64,000 bases of DNA from positions 2,294,001-2,358,000 of the forward strand of contig NC_017955.1 of NCBI RefSeq assembly GCF_000306785.1, written 5' to 3'. A program made the translations under genes and the position numbers. This DNA comes from Modestobacter italicus. Lineage in GTDB: Bacteria > Actinomycetota > Actinomycetes > Mycobacteriales > Geodermatophilaceae. Below, piece by piece: positions 26,382-35,932 of this stretch. Within the stretch, counting starts at the first letter, position 1. Every line of letters begins with the position of its first letter. The notes beneath the pieces are model-generated. The model saw only the letters and a list, made by a program, of their open reading frames with translations. It did not search any database and was not told where the DNA came from.

Positions 26382-27086
26382 ATGTCCGGCCCCGACGCCC
26401 TCACCCGCAGCGTGCTCGCCGACCAGGTCAAGGAGCGGCTGCTGGAGGCGATCCTCGACGGGTCGTACCCGCCCGACTCGCGCATCGTCGAGACCGCCGT
26501 GGCCAAGGAGCTCGGCACCAGCCAGGCGCCCGTCCGCGAGGCGCTGCGCGGCCTTGAGGCGCTGGGCATCGTCGAGATCACCCCGTTCCGCGGGGCGCGG
26601 GTGCGCCGGCTGGACGTCGCCGAGCTGCTCGAGGCCTACGTCGTCCGCTCGGCGATCGAGGTCCTGGGCGCGCGGCTGGCGGTGGCCCGGCTGACCGACG
26701 ACGACGTCGCGGCGATCGCCCGGATCGGCGAAGACATGCGCCGCGTGGCCGACGCCGCCGACGGCCGCGCGCTGGCCATCGTGGACGCCAGCTTCCACGA
26801 GAAGATCATGTCCCTGTCGGGCAACAGCACCCTGCTGCGCGTCTGGCGCTCGCTGGAGCCGATGTCGCGCACCTACATCACCCTGGTCGGACCCAACTCC
26901 GACCCGCAGTGGACCTGCGGTCTGCACGACCCGATCCTCGAGGGCATCCACCGCCGGGACGCCGACGCGGTCGTGGCGGCGATCGAGCGCCACTTCGACC
27001 AGGTGCGCGAACGGCTGGCCGGCTCGCTGGCCGGCGTCGCCGAGCAGCAGGACTCCGCAGCGCAGCCGGCCACCGGGACCTCCTGA
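26382..27086 (+). CDS. GntR family regulator 2 (FadR/VanR-like)
   Basis: 234 residues. Winged helix: LADQVKERLLEAILDG, RIVETAVAKELGTSQAPVRE, ALRGLEALGIVE and FRGARVRR. The FCD domain has VRSAIEVLGARLAV and DASFHEKIMSLSGN. It is highly similar to GntR 1 at the recognition helix (SQAPVREALR), which supports overlapping operator specificity. ATG 26382 has GGAGG 6 nt upstream. It is followed 65 bp later by mmsA on the same strand. Confidence 0.88.
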   Translation: MSGPDALTRSVLADQVKERLLEAILDGSYPPDSRIVETAVAKELGTSQAPVREALRGLEALGIVEITPFRGARVRRLDVAELLEAYVVRSAIEVLGARLAVARLTDDDVAAIARIGEDMRRVADAADGRALAIVDASFHEKIMSLSGNSTLLRVWRSLEPMSRTYITLVGPNSDPQWTCGLHDPILEGIHRRDADAVVAAIERHFDQVRERLAGSLAGVAEQQDSAAQPATGTS

Positions 27087-27151
27087 CCCGGCCGCCCCAC
27101 CACCTGGGCAGAGACCCCTGCCCGGCCCACCCCGATGACGAGGGAGACCAC

Positions 27152-28642
<1,491 letters not shown>

Positions 28643-28678
28643 CCCGGGTCGTCCCGACCGCTCCTGCGCCGTTCGACC

Positions 28679-28704
28679 GACGGCGGGCCCCTGGGCCCGC
28701 CGTC
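28679..28704 (+). terminator. Hairpin terminator after mmsA
   Basis: GACGGCGGGCCC (28679-28690) pairs perfectly with GGGCCCGCCGTC (28693-28704). This is a 12-bp GC-rich stem 37 bp after the mmsA stop, with no clear U-tract, as is common in actinobacteria. Confidence 0.75.
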
Positions 28705-28842
28705 CCTCGGCGTGCGCGCGTTCCGCCCCTGGTCAGGGCTCCGTGGAGGGGTCGGCAGGCCTCCGGAGACGTTTCGGCAACGGCCTGCCCGCGACCCCTT
28801 GACGGCCGCAAAATGTGATCTCTACCATCCGCGTTGATCGTC

Positions 28843-28857
28843 AATCGATTATCGGTT
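28843..28857. promoter_or_regulatory. Regulon operator site E (livK / transaldolase)
   Basis: AATCGATTATCGGTT is identical, in inverted orientation, to 15 bp of the livH/Tm-1 operator. It lies about 55 bp upstream of the binding-protein start, with an additional TTGATCGTCAA just before it (28834-28844). Confidence 0.8.
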
Positions 28858-28909
28858 GAGTTGATGGGAGCGGCTCCTGCCGTTCCCCAGCCAGGGAGCA
28901 GGAGAGTCA

Positions 28910-30295
28910 ATGAGGAACTCCAGGAGCCGGCTGAGCGGAGCGGGGAGGCTCGCGGCGGTCACGACCGTCGCGGTGCTCGGCCTCGTCGCATGCGGCGGGA
29001 GCAGCGGGGGCGGCAATGATGCGGCCGACACCGGGTCGGAGACCGCCGCCGCGCCGGCCGACGCCCCCGAGGGCGCCATCAAGATCGGTGTGCTGACCAC
29101 CTGCGGCGGTCCGTTCGCCACGTTCGAGGCGCAGTCGCTGTCCGGCGCCAAGTACGCCCTGATCAAGGAGGCCGGCGGCAAGGCCGACGGCACCGACCCG
29201 CAGGACCAGGTGACCGGTGCGACCGTCGGGGACACCCCGGTCGCGGTGAGCTACGGCTGCTCGGACGCCACGCCGGACAAGGCCGTGGCCGAGGCGCGCC
29301 GCCTCGTCGAGCAGGTGGGCGTGCAGATCCTGCTCGGCCCGCTGTCCGGTGACGAGGGCGTCGCCGTCGCGGAGTACGCCAAGAGCCAGCCCGACGTCAC
29401 GTTCGTCAACGGCACCTCCGGTGCGCAGTCCACGACGCTGCAGGTGAAGGCACCCAACTTCTTCCGCTTCGGTGGGGACGGCGCGCAGTGGCTGGCCGGT
29501 CTGGGCACCTACGCCTACAAGGAGAAGGGCTGGCGCAAGGTCGCCATCCTCGGCGAGGACTACTCCTTCCCGTACACCCAGGCGGCCGGCTTCGTCAGCG
29601 AGTTCACCTCGCTCGGCGGTGAGGTGACGGCGCGCAGCTGGGTGCCGCTCACGCAGACCGACTGGTCGTCCCCGGTGGCGCAGCTGCCCCGCGACGTCGA
29701 CGGCGTGCTGCTGCTGACCGGTGGGACGAACACCATCGCGGCGGAGAAGGCGTTCATCCAGATCGGCAAGAAGCCCGGCGACTTCCTGCTCGGCGGCGCG
29801 GTCGTCATGGACCCGACGTCCTTCACCGTGGGTGACCAGCTCGACGGGCTCGTCGGTGCCTCGCCGGTGCCGGTGGGCAGTGACGAGGCGGCCTGGCAGG
29901 AGTACCTCGACGGGTTCGCCGGGGAGTTCCCGGACGTCGACGCGCAGAGCCTGTTCACCGCGCTCTACTACGACGGCATGCAGGCGATCCTCGAGGCGCT
30001 GGAGCAGACCGGCGGCACGCTCGACGACCCGGCCGCGTTCCAGCAGGCCCTCGGCGCGCTGGCACCGACGTTCCCGCGCGGTGCGGTCACCCTGGACGAG
30101 AACCGCAACTCGGTGCAGCCGAACTACGTCGTCCAGATCGTCTCGGACGGCGGGGAGCTGACGTTCAAGCTGATCTCGACGATCGACGACGTCGACCAGA
30201 CCTTCGGCGGTCTGTTCGGCCCGGACTCGCCGGACCCGAGCCGCGACGAGCCGGAGAAGGCCACCGGCAACCCGCCGCCGTGGGCGAACGACTGA
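28910..30295 (+). CDS. livK: Liv-type ABC transporter substrate-binding lipoprotein
   Basis: 461 residues. The signal peptide ends in the lipobox LVAC, followed by a Gly/Ser-rich linker and an Asp/Ala-rich spacer. The mature part is a type-I periplasmic-binding fold: IKIGVLTTCGGPFATFEAQS, AVAEARRLVEQVGVQILLGP, EYAKSQPDVTFVNGTSG and KVAILGEDYSFPYTQAAGF. It is probably the partner of LivHMGF, which has no binding protein of its own and shares a 15-bp identical operator. Cys residues in the mature N-terminus (TTCGG, YGCSD) could form a disulphide. Ligand unknown. Confidence 0.9.
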   Translation: MRNSRSRLSGAGRLAAVTTVAVLGLVACGGSSGGGNDAADTGSETAAAPADAPEGAIKIGVLTTCGGPFATFEAQSLSGAKYALIKEAGGKADGTDPQDQVTGATVGDTPVAVSYGCSDATPDKAVAEARRLVEQVGVQILLGPLSGDEGVAVAEYAKSQPDVTFVNGTSGAQSTTLQVKAPNFFRFGGDGAQWLAGLGTYAYKEKGWRKVAILGEDYSFPYTQAAGFVSEFTSLGGEVTARSWVPLTQTDWSSPVAQLPRDVDGVLLLTGGTNTIAAEKAFIQIGKKPGDFLLGGAVVMDPTSFTVGDQLDGLVGASPVPVGSDEAAWQEYLDGFAGEFPDVDAQSLFTALYYDGMQAILEALEQTGGTLDDPAAFQQALGALAPTFPRGAVTLDENRNSVQPNYVVQIVSDGGELTFKLISTIDDVDQTFGGLFGPDSPDPSRDEPEKATGNPPPWAND

Positions 30296-30309
30296 CCGGC
30301 TGACCCATC

Positions 30310-30350
30310 CCCGTCGGCACGGTGCGCGCACAGCGCACCGTGCCGACGGG
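30310..30350 (+). terminator. Strong intercistronic hairpin between livK and transaldolase genes
   Basis: An 18-bp perfect stem (30310-30327 with 30333-30350) with a 5-nt loop starts 15 bp after the livK stop and ends 23 bp before the next ATG. It could be a partial terminator or an RNA-stabilising stem that lets the binding protein be made in excess of the transaldolase-like enzyme. Confidence 0.75.
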
Positions 30351-30373
30351 CACGTGCACCCCCAGGAGGAACG

Positions 30374-31489
30374 ATGACCGAGCTGGCTGACCTGCACACG
30401 ACGGACGAGACCGGGGCCTCCGTCCCGCCCCTCCTGCGGATGGCCCGGGAGACCCCGACCCGGCTGTGGAACGACTCGGCGACCCCCGCCGAGCTGTCGG
30501 CCGCGATCGGCTGGGGGGCGGTGGGCGCCACCTGCAACCCGGTCATCGCCCTGGCCGCCCTGCGCAGTGACCTGCCCCGCTGGCGGCAGCGGATCCGGGC
30601 GTACGCCGAGGAGCACCCGACCGCGTCGGAGTCCGACATCGGTTGGGCGATGGTGCAGGAGCTCTCGGTCGAGGCGGCCGCGCTGCTGGCCGACGCGTTC
30701 GCCGAGCACCGCGGGCGCAACGGCCGGCTGTCGGTGCAGACCGACCCGCGGCTCTACCGCGACGCCGACGCGCTGGTCGCGCAGTCGGTCGCCTTCGACG
30801 CGCTCGCCCCCAACGTCATCGTGAAGATCCCGGCCACCGAGACCGGCATCCGGGCGATGGAGGAGGCCACCTACCGCGGCGTCAGCATCAACGCGACCGT
30901 CTCCTTCACCGTCCCGCAGGCGGTCGCGGTGGCCGAGGCGATCGAGCGGGGGCTGCAGCGGCGGGAGGCCGAGGGTCACGACGTCAGCGCGATGGGCCCG
31001 GTCTGCACGATCATGGTCGGCCGCCTCGACGACTGGCTGAAGGCGGTGGCCAAGCGGGACGTCGTGACCGTCGACCCCGGCGTCCTGGAGTGGGCCGGTG
31101 TCGCGGTGTTCAAGCGGGCGTACCAGGTGTTCGGGGAGCGCGGCTTCCGGACCCGGCTGCTGTCGGCGGCCTTCCGCAACCACATGCACTGGAGCCAGCT
31201 CGTCGGCGGCGACGTGGTCATCTCGCCGCCGTTCGAGTGGCAGGTCCGGCTCAACGCCAGCGGGATCGAGCCGCTCTCCCGGATCGACGAGCCGGTGGCC
31301 GCTGACGTCCTGGAGACGCTGTACACGCGGTTCCCGGAGTTCCGGCGGGCCTACGACACCGACGGCATGACGCCGGCCGAGTTCCAGGACTTCGGCGCCA
31401 CCCGCAAGACGCTGCGCCAGTTCCTGGCCGCGGACGCCGAGCTGGAGGCGCTGGTCCGCGACGTGCTGCTGCCGGACCCGGAGAAGTAG
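30374..31489 (+). CDS. Transaldolase family protein
   Basis: 371 residues. Transaldolase-type barrel: TRLWNDSATPAELSAAIGWG, GAVGATCNPVIALAAL, RLSVQTDPRLYRD, the Schiff-base Lys in NVIVKIPATETG, and GVSINATVSFTVPQAVAV. ISPPFEWQVRLNASG replaces the usual T-x-P-x-x-T-L block, so the substrate may differ from sedoheptulose-7-phosphate. AGGAGG is 5 nt before ATG 30374. It lies downstream of livK and under the same operator, so it is probably an aldolase step of the regulon pathway. Confidence 0.8.
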   Translation: MTELADLHTTDETGASVPPLLRMARETPTRLWNDSATPAELSAAIGWGAVGATCNPVIALAALRSDLPRWRQRIRAYAEEHPTASESDIGWAMVQELSVEAAALLADAFAEHRGRNGRLSVQTDPRLYRDADALVAQSVAFDALAPNVIVKIPATETGIRAMEEATYRGVSINATVSFTVPQAVAVAEAIERGLQRREAEGHDVSAMGPVCTIMVGRLDDWLKAVAKRDVVTVDPGVLEWAGVAVFKRAYQVFGERGFRTRLLSAAFRNHMHWSQLVGGDVVISPPFEWQVRLNASGIEPLSRIDEPVAADVLETLYTRFPEFRRAYDTDGMTPAEFQDFGATRKTLRQFLAADAELEALVRDVLLPDPEK

Positions 31490-31499
31490 CGGGTCTGAT

Positions 31500-31537
31500 C
31501 AGCTGACCTACGAGCCCAGGCGCTCGTAGGTCAGCTG
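31500..31537. terminator. Bidirectional hairpin at convergent gene ends
   Basis: A perfect 16-bp inverted repeat (31500-31515 with 31522-31537) with a 6-nt loop lies 10 bp after the transaldolase stop. Its right arm is the last codons of the convergent DUF1579 gene, whose stop (31508-31510) is inside the left arm. It can terminate both transcripts. Confidence 0.75.
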
Positions 31538-31975
31538 CAGGTCGTCCTCCCACGGGCCGCCGTCGCGGGACATGGTGCCCCGGGCGTCGAGCCGGGTGCC
31601 GTTGCCGGCGACGGTGAGCACCATGCGCTGGGCGAACCCCGCCTCGTCGCGGTGCCACGACACCTCGCCGTCGCCGACCTCGACGGTGTACCGGCGGGAG
31701 ACCTCGCGCTCGTCGAAGTAGACCATCGTGACGGTTCCGGCGGCGTCGTCCGAGCCGATCACCGCCACGGCGCTGGGGACCTCCGGCTCGTCGATCTCCG
31801 AGCGCATCAGCACGAAGGCGCCGCCCTCGTGCCACGCGAACGAGGTGCGGCCGTGGAAGGTCGTGCCCGGGACCATCGGGTGGGTCCCGGTCGTGCGCCA
31901 CTCGCCGAGCAACGGGGCCAGCGGTGCGAGTGCGGGGTTGGGTCGCTGCGCCTCCGCGCCGATCGGTGTCGTCAT
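31508..31975 (-). CDS. DUF1579-like lipocalin-type protein
   Basis: 155 residues. The pattern LAPLAPLLGEWRTTGTHPM, GTTFHGRTSFAWHEGGAFVL, MVYFDEREVSRRYTVEVG and GTMSRDGGPWEDDLQLTYER is that of DUF1579-like proteins, small beta-barrels of unknown function. Start ATG 31975. A single gene; its last ten codons form half of a hairpin shared with the convergent transaldolase gene. Confidence 0.7.
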   Translation of the reverse strand: MTTPIGAEAQRPNPALAPLAPLLGEWRTTGTHPMVPGTTFHGRTSFAWHEGGAFVLMRSEIDEPEVPSAVAVIGSDDAAGTVTMVYFDEREVSRRYTVEVGDGEVSWHRDEAGFAQRMVLTVAGNGTRLDARGTMSRDGGPWEDDLQLTYERLGS

Positions 31976-32044
31976 CCCCGGGATGCTCGCAGGCCCGGCC
32001 CCTCTAAGGTCAGCTGCCGGCCACGGACGGCGGAACTCGTCGGG

Positions 32045-32740
32045 CTACGCCGTCGAAGCGCCATCGGGGGGATCGACGGTTCCCGGTGGCTGGCGGCTCG
32101 CGCGCGGTGCGATGGCACCTGCACGCCAGGCCCGGGCTCGGGTCAGGACGTCGTGGACGAGCTCGGTCTTGGCGTCGGCGTAGTCGTTCATGTCGTCCCA
32201 CTGCTGCTCGGCCAGCGTCCGTTTCGTCGCGGCGTAGAGCTCGCGGTCCGCCGCGTCCACGCGCAGCCAGTCCCGCAGGTCGAGGTAGTCCCGCACCTCC
32301 TGCCGGCCGGGCTCGTACACGTGCACGTGGACGTCGCGGGTGGGCGTCCGCACCATCCGGTGCCCCGGCTCGCGCACCCGGAGCAGGAAGCCCGCCGACT
32401 CCAGCGCGGGTACGTACGCCGCCTCGTCGTCCACGTCGGCGACGGTGAGCAGCACGTCGATGATCGGCTTCGCGGCCAGACCGGGCACCGAGGTGGACCC
32501 GATGTGCTCGACGCCCACGACGTCCCCCGTCAGGGCTCGGCGGAGGCGCTCAGCGATCTCACGGAAGCGCGTGGGCCACCGCGCGTCGTAGTCCACCACC
32601 GAGATCTGGGCAGGCTCGCGACCGCCGATCAGCACCCTGTCCAGGTAGGCGGCGCGCTCCTCGTCCACCTGTCGAGCGTCCCATCGCGGGATCGCGCAGG
32701 TTGCTCCGACCAGGACCTCGTCGGCCGCAGATGCCGTCAC
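32045..32740 (-). CDS. GrpB family (nucleotidyltransferase-like) protein
   Basis: 231 residues. The GrpB/UPF0157 domain is unmistakable at residues ~75-100: GVEHIGSTSVPGLAAKPIID with D-V-L-L, plus ISVVDYDARWPTRFREIAER before it and RDYLDLRDWLRVD after it. The ~50-residue N-terminal extension, with DERAAYLDRVLIGG, and the disordered C-terminus add to the usual ~170 residues. The G-S-x-x-x-P-G-L and D-x-x-L pattern resembles nucleotidyltransferase active sites; biological role unknown. Confidence 0.88.
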   Translation of the reverse strand: MTASAADEVLVGATCAIPRWDARQVDEERAAYLDRVLIGGREPAQISVVDYDARWPTRFREIAERLRRALTGDVVGVEHIGSTSVPGLAAKPIIDVLLTVADVDDEAAYVPALESAGFLLRVREPGHRMVRTPTRDVHVHVYEPGRQEVRDYLDLRDWLRVDAADRELYAATKRTLAEQQWDDMNDYADAKTELVHDVLTRARAWRAGAIAPRASRQPPGTVDPPDGASTA

Positions 32741-32781
32741 GGCACGCTAACTTCGGCGCACCCGAAGGGGAGGAGAGCGCC

Positions 32782-33363
32782 GTGGGCAAGGTGGTCATGT
32801 ACGGCTCGGTGTCGGTGGACGGGTTCGTCGCGGACGAGGACGACCAGCCCGGACCGCTGTTCGACTGGTTGACCAGCGGTGACGTCCCGCTGGACGGGAG
32901 CGGCGCACTGAAGGTCTCCCAGACGTCCTACGACCACACCCGGCCGTACTGGGACTCGATCGGGGTGACCGTCACCGGCCGACACGTCTTCGACATGACG
33001 GACGGCTGGGACGGGACGCCCCCGAGCGGGATCGACCACGTGGTCGTCGTGACGCACCGGCCGGCGCCCGAGGGCTGGGACCCCGAGGCGCCGTTCCACT
33101 TCGTCGCCGGCGTGGAGGCGGCCGTGGCCAGGGCGCAGGAGCTCGCGGGCGACCGTGTGGTCGAGGTCGCCGCGGGCGACGTCGGTGGCCAGGCGCTCGC
33201 CGCGGGCCTGGTCGACGAGGTGCGCATGGACGTCGTGCCGGTCGTGCTCGGGTCCGGCAAGCGCTACTTCGGGTCGGTCGACGCGCAGCACCTGTTGGAG
33301 GACCCCGACGTGGTGCTGCAGGGCAACCGGGTGCTCCACCTGCGCTATCGAGTCAGCCGTTGA
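32782..33363 (+). CDS. Dihydrofolate-reductase-like (RibD C-terminal) protein
   Basis: 193 residues. YGSVSVDGFVADEDDQPGPL at the N-terminus, TVTGRHVFDMTDGWDG, and VEVAAGDVGGQALAAGLVDE with VRMDVVPVVLGSGKRYF are typical of the RibD_C / dihydrofolate reductase family seen as stand-alone proteins in actinobacteria. They bind NADPH; the substrates are usually unknown. GTG 32782 is favoured by GGGGAGGAGAG upstream. It is divergent from grpB with a 41-bp gap. Confidence 0.85.
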   Translation: MGKVVMYGSVSVDGFVADEDDQPGPLFDWLTSGDVPLDGSGALKVSQTSYDHTRPYWDSIGVTVTGRHVFDMTDGWDGTPPSGIDHVVVVTHRPAPEGWDPEAPFHFVAGVEAAVARAQELAGDRVVEVAAGDVGGQALAAGLVDEVRMDVVPVVLGSGKRYFGSVDAQHLLEDPDVVLQGNRVLHLRYRVSR

Positions 33364-33555
33364 CCTGAGCCGGCTCGAAAGCTCGGCTCAGGAGCCGTGG
33401 AGGGACGAGGCACGGCCGACCTCAACGGCCCGTCCGTCTCCATGCGGCCCGTCGAGGAACAGGTCTGCGCTCGGCGCCGGCGTTCTGGAGTCCACCGTGG
33501 GGCTACCGTTCGTCCACTTCGCCGTCGGGCAGCCTGCACACAGGAGAACGAGACG

Positions 33556-34356
33556 ATGGACGCAAGCGAGCGGGTCAGCTGGGCGGACTGCCCCAACTGC
33601 GGCGGCCTCGTGGCCGTCAGCTGGCGTGACGGGGACGCCATCGCGGTCGACTGCGTGGGTGGCTGCCGATTGCGGCTGGAACGCGGCCGGATCTCCGCCG
33701 TCATCCGAGACCCTGCCGGCGTGCTCGGTGATGCCGAGCAGATGGCCTCCCTCCTGGAGGACGCGGTCGTCGAAGCGTCGGAGGCCTACGGGCTGAGCGA
33801 CTTCCGGGTGGCCGCCGGTCTCGTGGCCGACACGTGGGCGGACATCCTGCGTGAGGAGGGACGGTCACTCCGGCTCACCGCGCTGGCCACCGCTGCTGTC
33901 CGAGAGGTCGGCGCCCGACTGCACCGTCAACAGATCTCGGTCCGGCCGCGGAACTCCCGCAACGCCTCGACGGACATCCGCGTCCTCGTCGTCGACGATC
34001 ATCCGTTGGCCCGGGTGAGGCTGACCGAGATGCTCGCCGGTGAAGCCGACATCAGCGTCGTCGGCGAGTGCGGACTCGGCTCGCAGGTCGTCGAGGCCGC
34101 TGCCCGCCTGCGTCCGCACATCGTGTGCCTGGACCGGTCGATGCCGGCTGAGGATGCCCTCGCCGCGACACGCGCTCTCCGGGCGGCTGATCCCGGGGTA
34201 CGGATCGTCCTGGTGAGCAGCGGCGGTGAGGCACGGCTCGACGTCGCGCTCGCCGGCGCTGACGCACTCGTGCCGACGGACGCCGGTCGGCATGCGCTGC
34301 TCCGCTGCCTCCGCACGGTCGCCAGCAGGGGCACGGAATGCCCCTACTGCCTGTGA
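33556..34356 (+). CDS. Zinc-ribbon plus stand-alone receiver domain protein
   Basis: 266 residues. Residues 1-40 hold a zinc-ribbon-like Cys set (CPNCGG then CVGGC). Residues ~60-125 are helical. Residues ~139-260 are a response-regulator receiver: IRVLVVDDHPLARVRL, phospho-acceptor Asp193 in VCLDRSMP, VLVSSGG and ADALVPTDAG. There is no DNA-binding output domain; the protein ends with another Cys pair, CPYCL. It may work by protein-protein contact, for example as an anti-terminator-like or phospho-relay partner. ATG 33556 has AGGAG 10 nt upstream. No histidine kinase is nearby. Confidence 0.72.
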   Translation: MDASERVSWADCPNCGGLVAVSWRDGDAIAVDCVGGCRLRLERGRISAVIRDPAGVLGDAEQMASLLEDAVVEASEAYGLSDFRVAAGLVADTWADILREEGRSLRLTALATAAVREVGARLHRQQISVRPRNSRNASTDIRVLVVDDHPLARVRLTEMLAGEADISVVGECGLGSQVVEAAARLRPHIVCLDRSMPAEDALAATRALRAADPGVRIVLVSSGGEARLDVALAGADALVPTDAGRHALLRCLRTVASRGTECPYCL

Positions 34357-34538
34357 ACGACGATCCCGACGCGACGCGCAACTCTCCGCAGACAGCGACA
34401 CCGGGTCCCGGAGCGGCTCACCGGTGGACAGCGGCGGCAGAGCCCGATCGGCTGCCGGACCCACGCTCCTGAGGCGGGTCGTCCGCGGACGGGGGAGTGC
34501 CGCGAACACCTCGGGGCACCCAGAGCTACAGGGAGAGC

Positions 34539-35084
34539 ATGAGCACCCCGGAGCCGCGCTCGGACGGCGAGCTGCTGCGGGCGGTGGCTGATCGTGACCG
34601 CGGGGCGCTGCGGGAGCTCTACGACCGGCACGCGTCCTGGCTCCGGGCGCGGCTGGCCCGGCGGTGCAGTGACCGGGAGGTGGTCGAGGAGGTCCTGCAG
34701 GACACGTTCCTCGCCGTCTGGCGCGATCCGAAGGGCTACCGCGGCACCGGCGACGTGCCGGCCTGGCTCTGGGGCATCGGAATCCGTCGCCTCCTGAGCG
34801 CCGTTCGCCCGCGTCGTCCGCTGCCCCTCCGGCTGCTGGTGGCACCGCCGGCCCCGTCGGCCGAGGACGTCGTCCTGCTGGGCGTGGAGCACGGGGACCT
34901 CGCGGCCGCCGTCGACGGGCTCTCCCCGGAGCTGCGCGCCGTCGTCCGGGCCTGCGTGCTCGACGGCCTGACCAGCCGCGAGGCGGGGCGGCTGCTCGGC
35001 CTGCCGGCCGGCACGGTGCGCACCCGGATGTCGCGCGCACGCACCCAACTGCACGAGGCCCTCACCCGGGAGGCGTGGACATGA
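34539..35084 (+). CDS. ECF-type RNA polymerase sigma factor (second module)
   Basis: 181 residues. Region 2: ALRELYDRHASWLRARLARR then EVLQDTFLAVWRDP with W-L-W-G-I. Region 4: LRAVVRACVLDGLTSREAGR then LLGLPAGTVRTRMSRAR. GGGAG lies 4 nt before ATG 34539. It overlaps the anti-sigma gene by 4 bp and begins the operon sigma - anti-sigma - ABC ATPase - two membrane proteins. Confidence 0.9.
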   Translation: MSTPEPRSDGELLRAVADRDRGALRELYDRHASWLRARLARRCSDREVVEEVLQDTFLAVWRDPKGYRGTGDVPAWLWGIGIRRLLSAVRPRRPLPLRLLVAPPAPSAEDVVLLGVEHGDLAAAVDGLSPELRAVVRACVLDGLTSREAGRLLGLPAGTVRTRMSRARTQLHEALTREAWT

Positions 35085-35932
35085 CCTGGCACCTGGAACC
35101 CGTCCTGATCGACCACTACCTCGGCGGCCGGCTGCACGAGGCTCGCGCCAGCTCGGTGGAGACCCACCTGATGACGTGCGCCGACTGCCGTGGGCAGGTC
35201 GCGGCAGCCGACCGCACTCCAGCCCAGGTGCACGAACGCAGCTGGGCCGCCGTGGCCGCGGCCGTCGACGAGGAGCCCGCCGGGGCGGTGGAACGCGCGC
35301 TCGGGCGGTGGCTGCGGCCCGACGTCGTCCGGCTGGTCGCCGCCGCACCCGTCATGCGGCGGGCCTGGTGGTCTGCCGGCGCGCTGCTGCTCGTCACCGC
35401 GCTCGTCGCCGCCCAGCTGGGTGGCACGGGGTACGGGACGTTGCTGTTCGTCGTCACCGCGCCGCTGGTACCGCTGGCCGGGGTCGCGCTGGCGTACGCC
35501 GGCAGCGACGACCTGGTGGGCGAGGTCGCCGTGACCACGCCCTACTCACGGTTCCGCCTGCTCCTGCTCCGCACCGGAGCGGTGGTGACGGCGACGCTCC
35601 CGGTGATCGCGGTGCTGGCGGCAGCGTTGCCGGTCGACGCCCGGCTCGCCACCGTCTGGCTGGCCCCCACCGCCGCGCTCTGCGCCACGACCTTGCTGCT
35701 GTCGGCCCGCTGGAGCACCCGCCGCGTCGCTGCCGTCCTCGGGCTGGCGTGGCTCAGCGCCTCGTGGCTGACGCTCCGGCCGCCGCGCGCCGCGCCAGCC
35801 GTGGCGGAGCTCCTCGACCAGTCGGCCCTGTTCCGGCCCGCCGGTCAGCTGGCGTTCGGGCTGGTCGCGGCGCTCGCCCTCGCCGTCGCCGTCATCCGCC
35901 GGGCGTCGTTCGAGGACAGGAGGACGGCATGA
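35081..35932 (+). CDS. Anti-sigma factor with zf-HC2 motif and six membrane helices
   Basis: 283 residues. The ZAS motif HLMTCADC (H-x3-C-x2-C) is at residues ~29-36. About six transmembrane helices follow in residues 85-275, instead of the single helix usual for anti-sigma factors. ATG 35081 overlaps the sigma stop (ATGA). The stop overlaps the ATPase start. Probably retains the cognate sigma factor at the membrane; the polytopic part may talk to the ABC proteins downstream. Confidence 0.82.
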   Translation: MTWHLEPVLIDHYLGGRLHEARASSVETHLMTCADCRGQVAAADRTPAQVHERSWAAVAAAVDEEPAGAVERALGRWLRPDVVRLVAAAPVMRRAWWSAGALLLVTALVAAQLGGTGYGTLLFVVTAPLVPLAGVALAYAGSDDLVGEVAVTTPYSRFRLLLLRTGAVVTATLPVIAVLAAALPVDARLATVWLAPTAALCATTLLLSARWSTRRVAAVLGLAWLSASWLTLRPPRAAPAVAELLDQSALFRPAGQLAFGLVAALALAVAVIRRASFEDRRTA

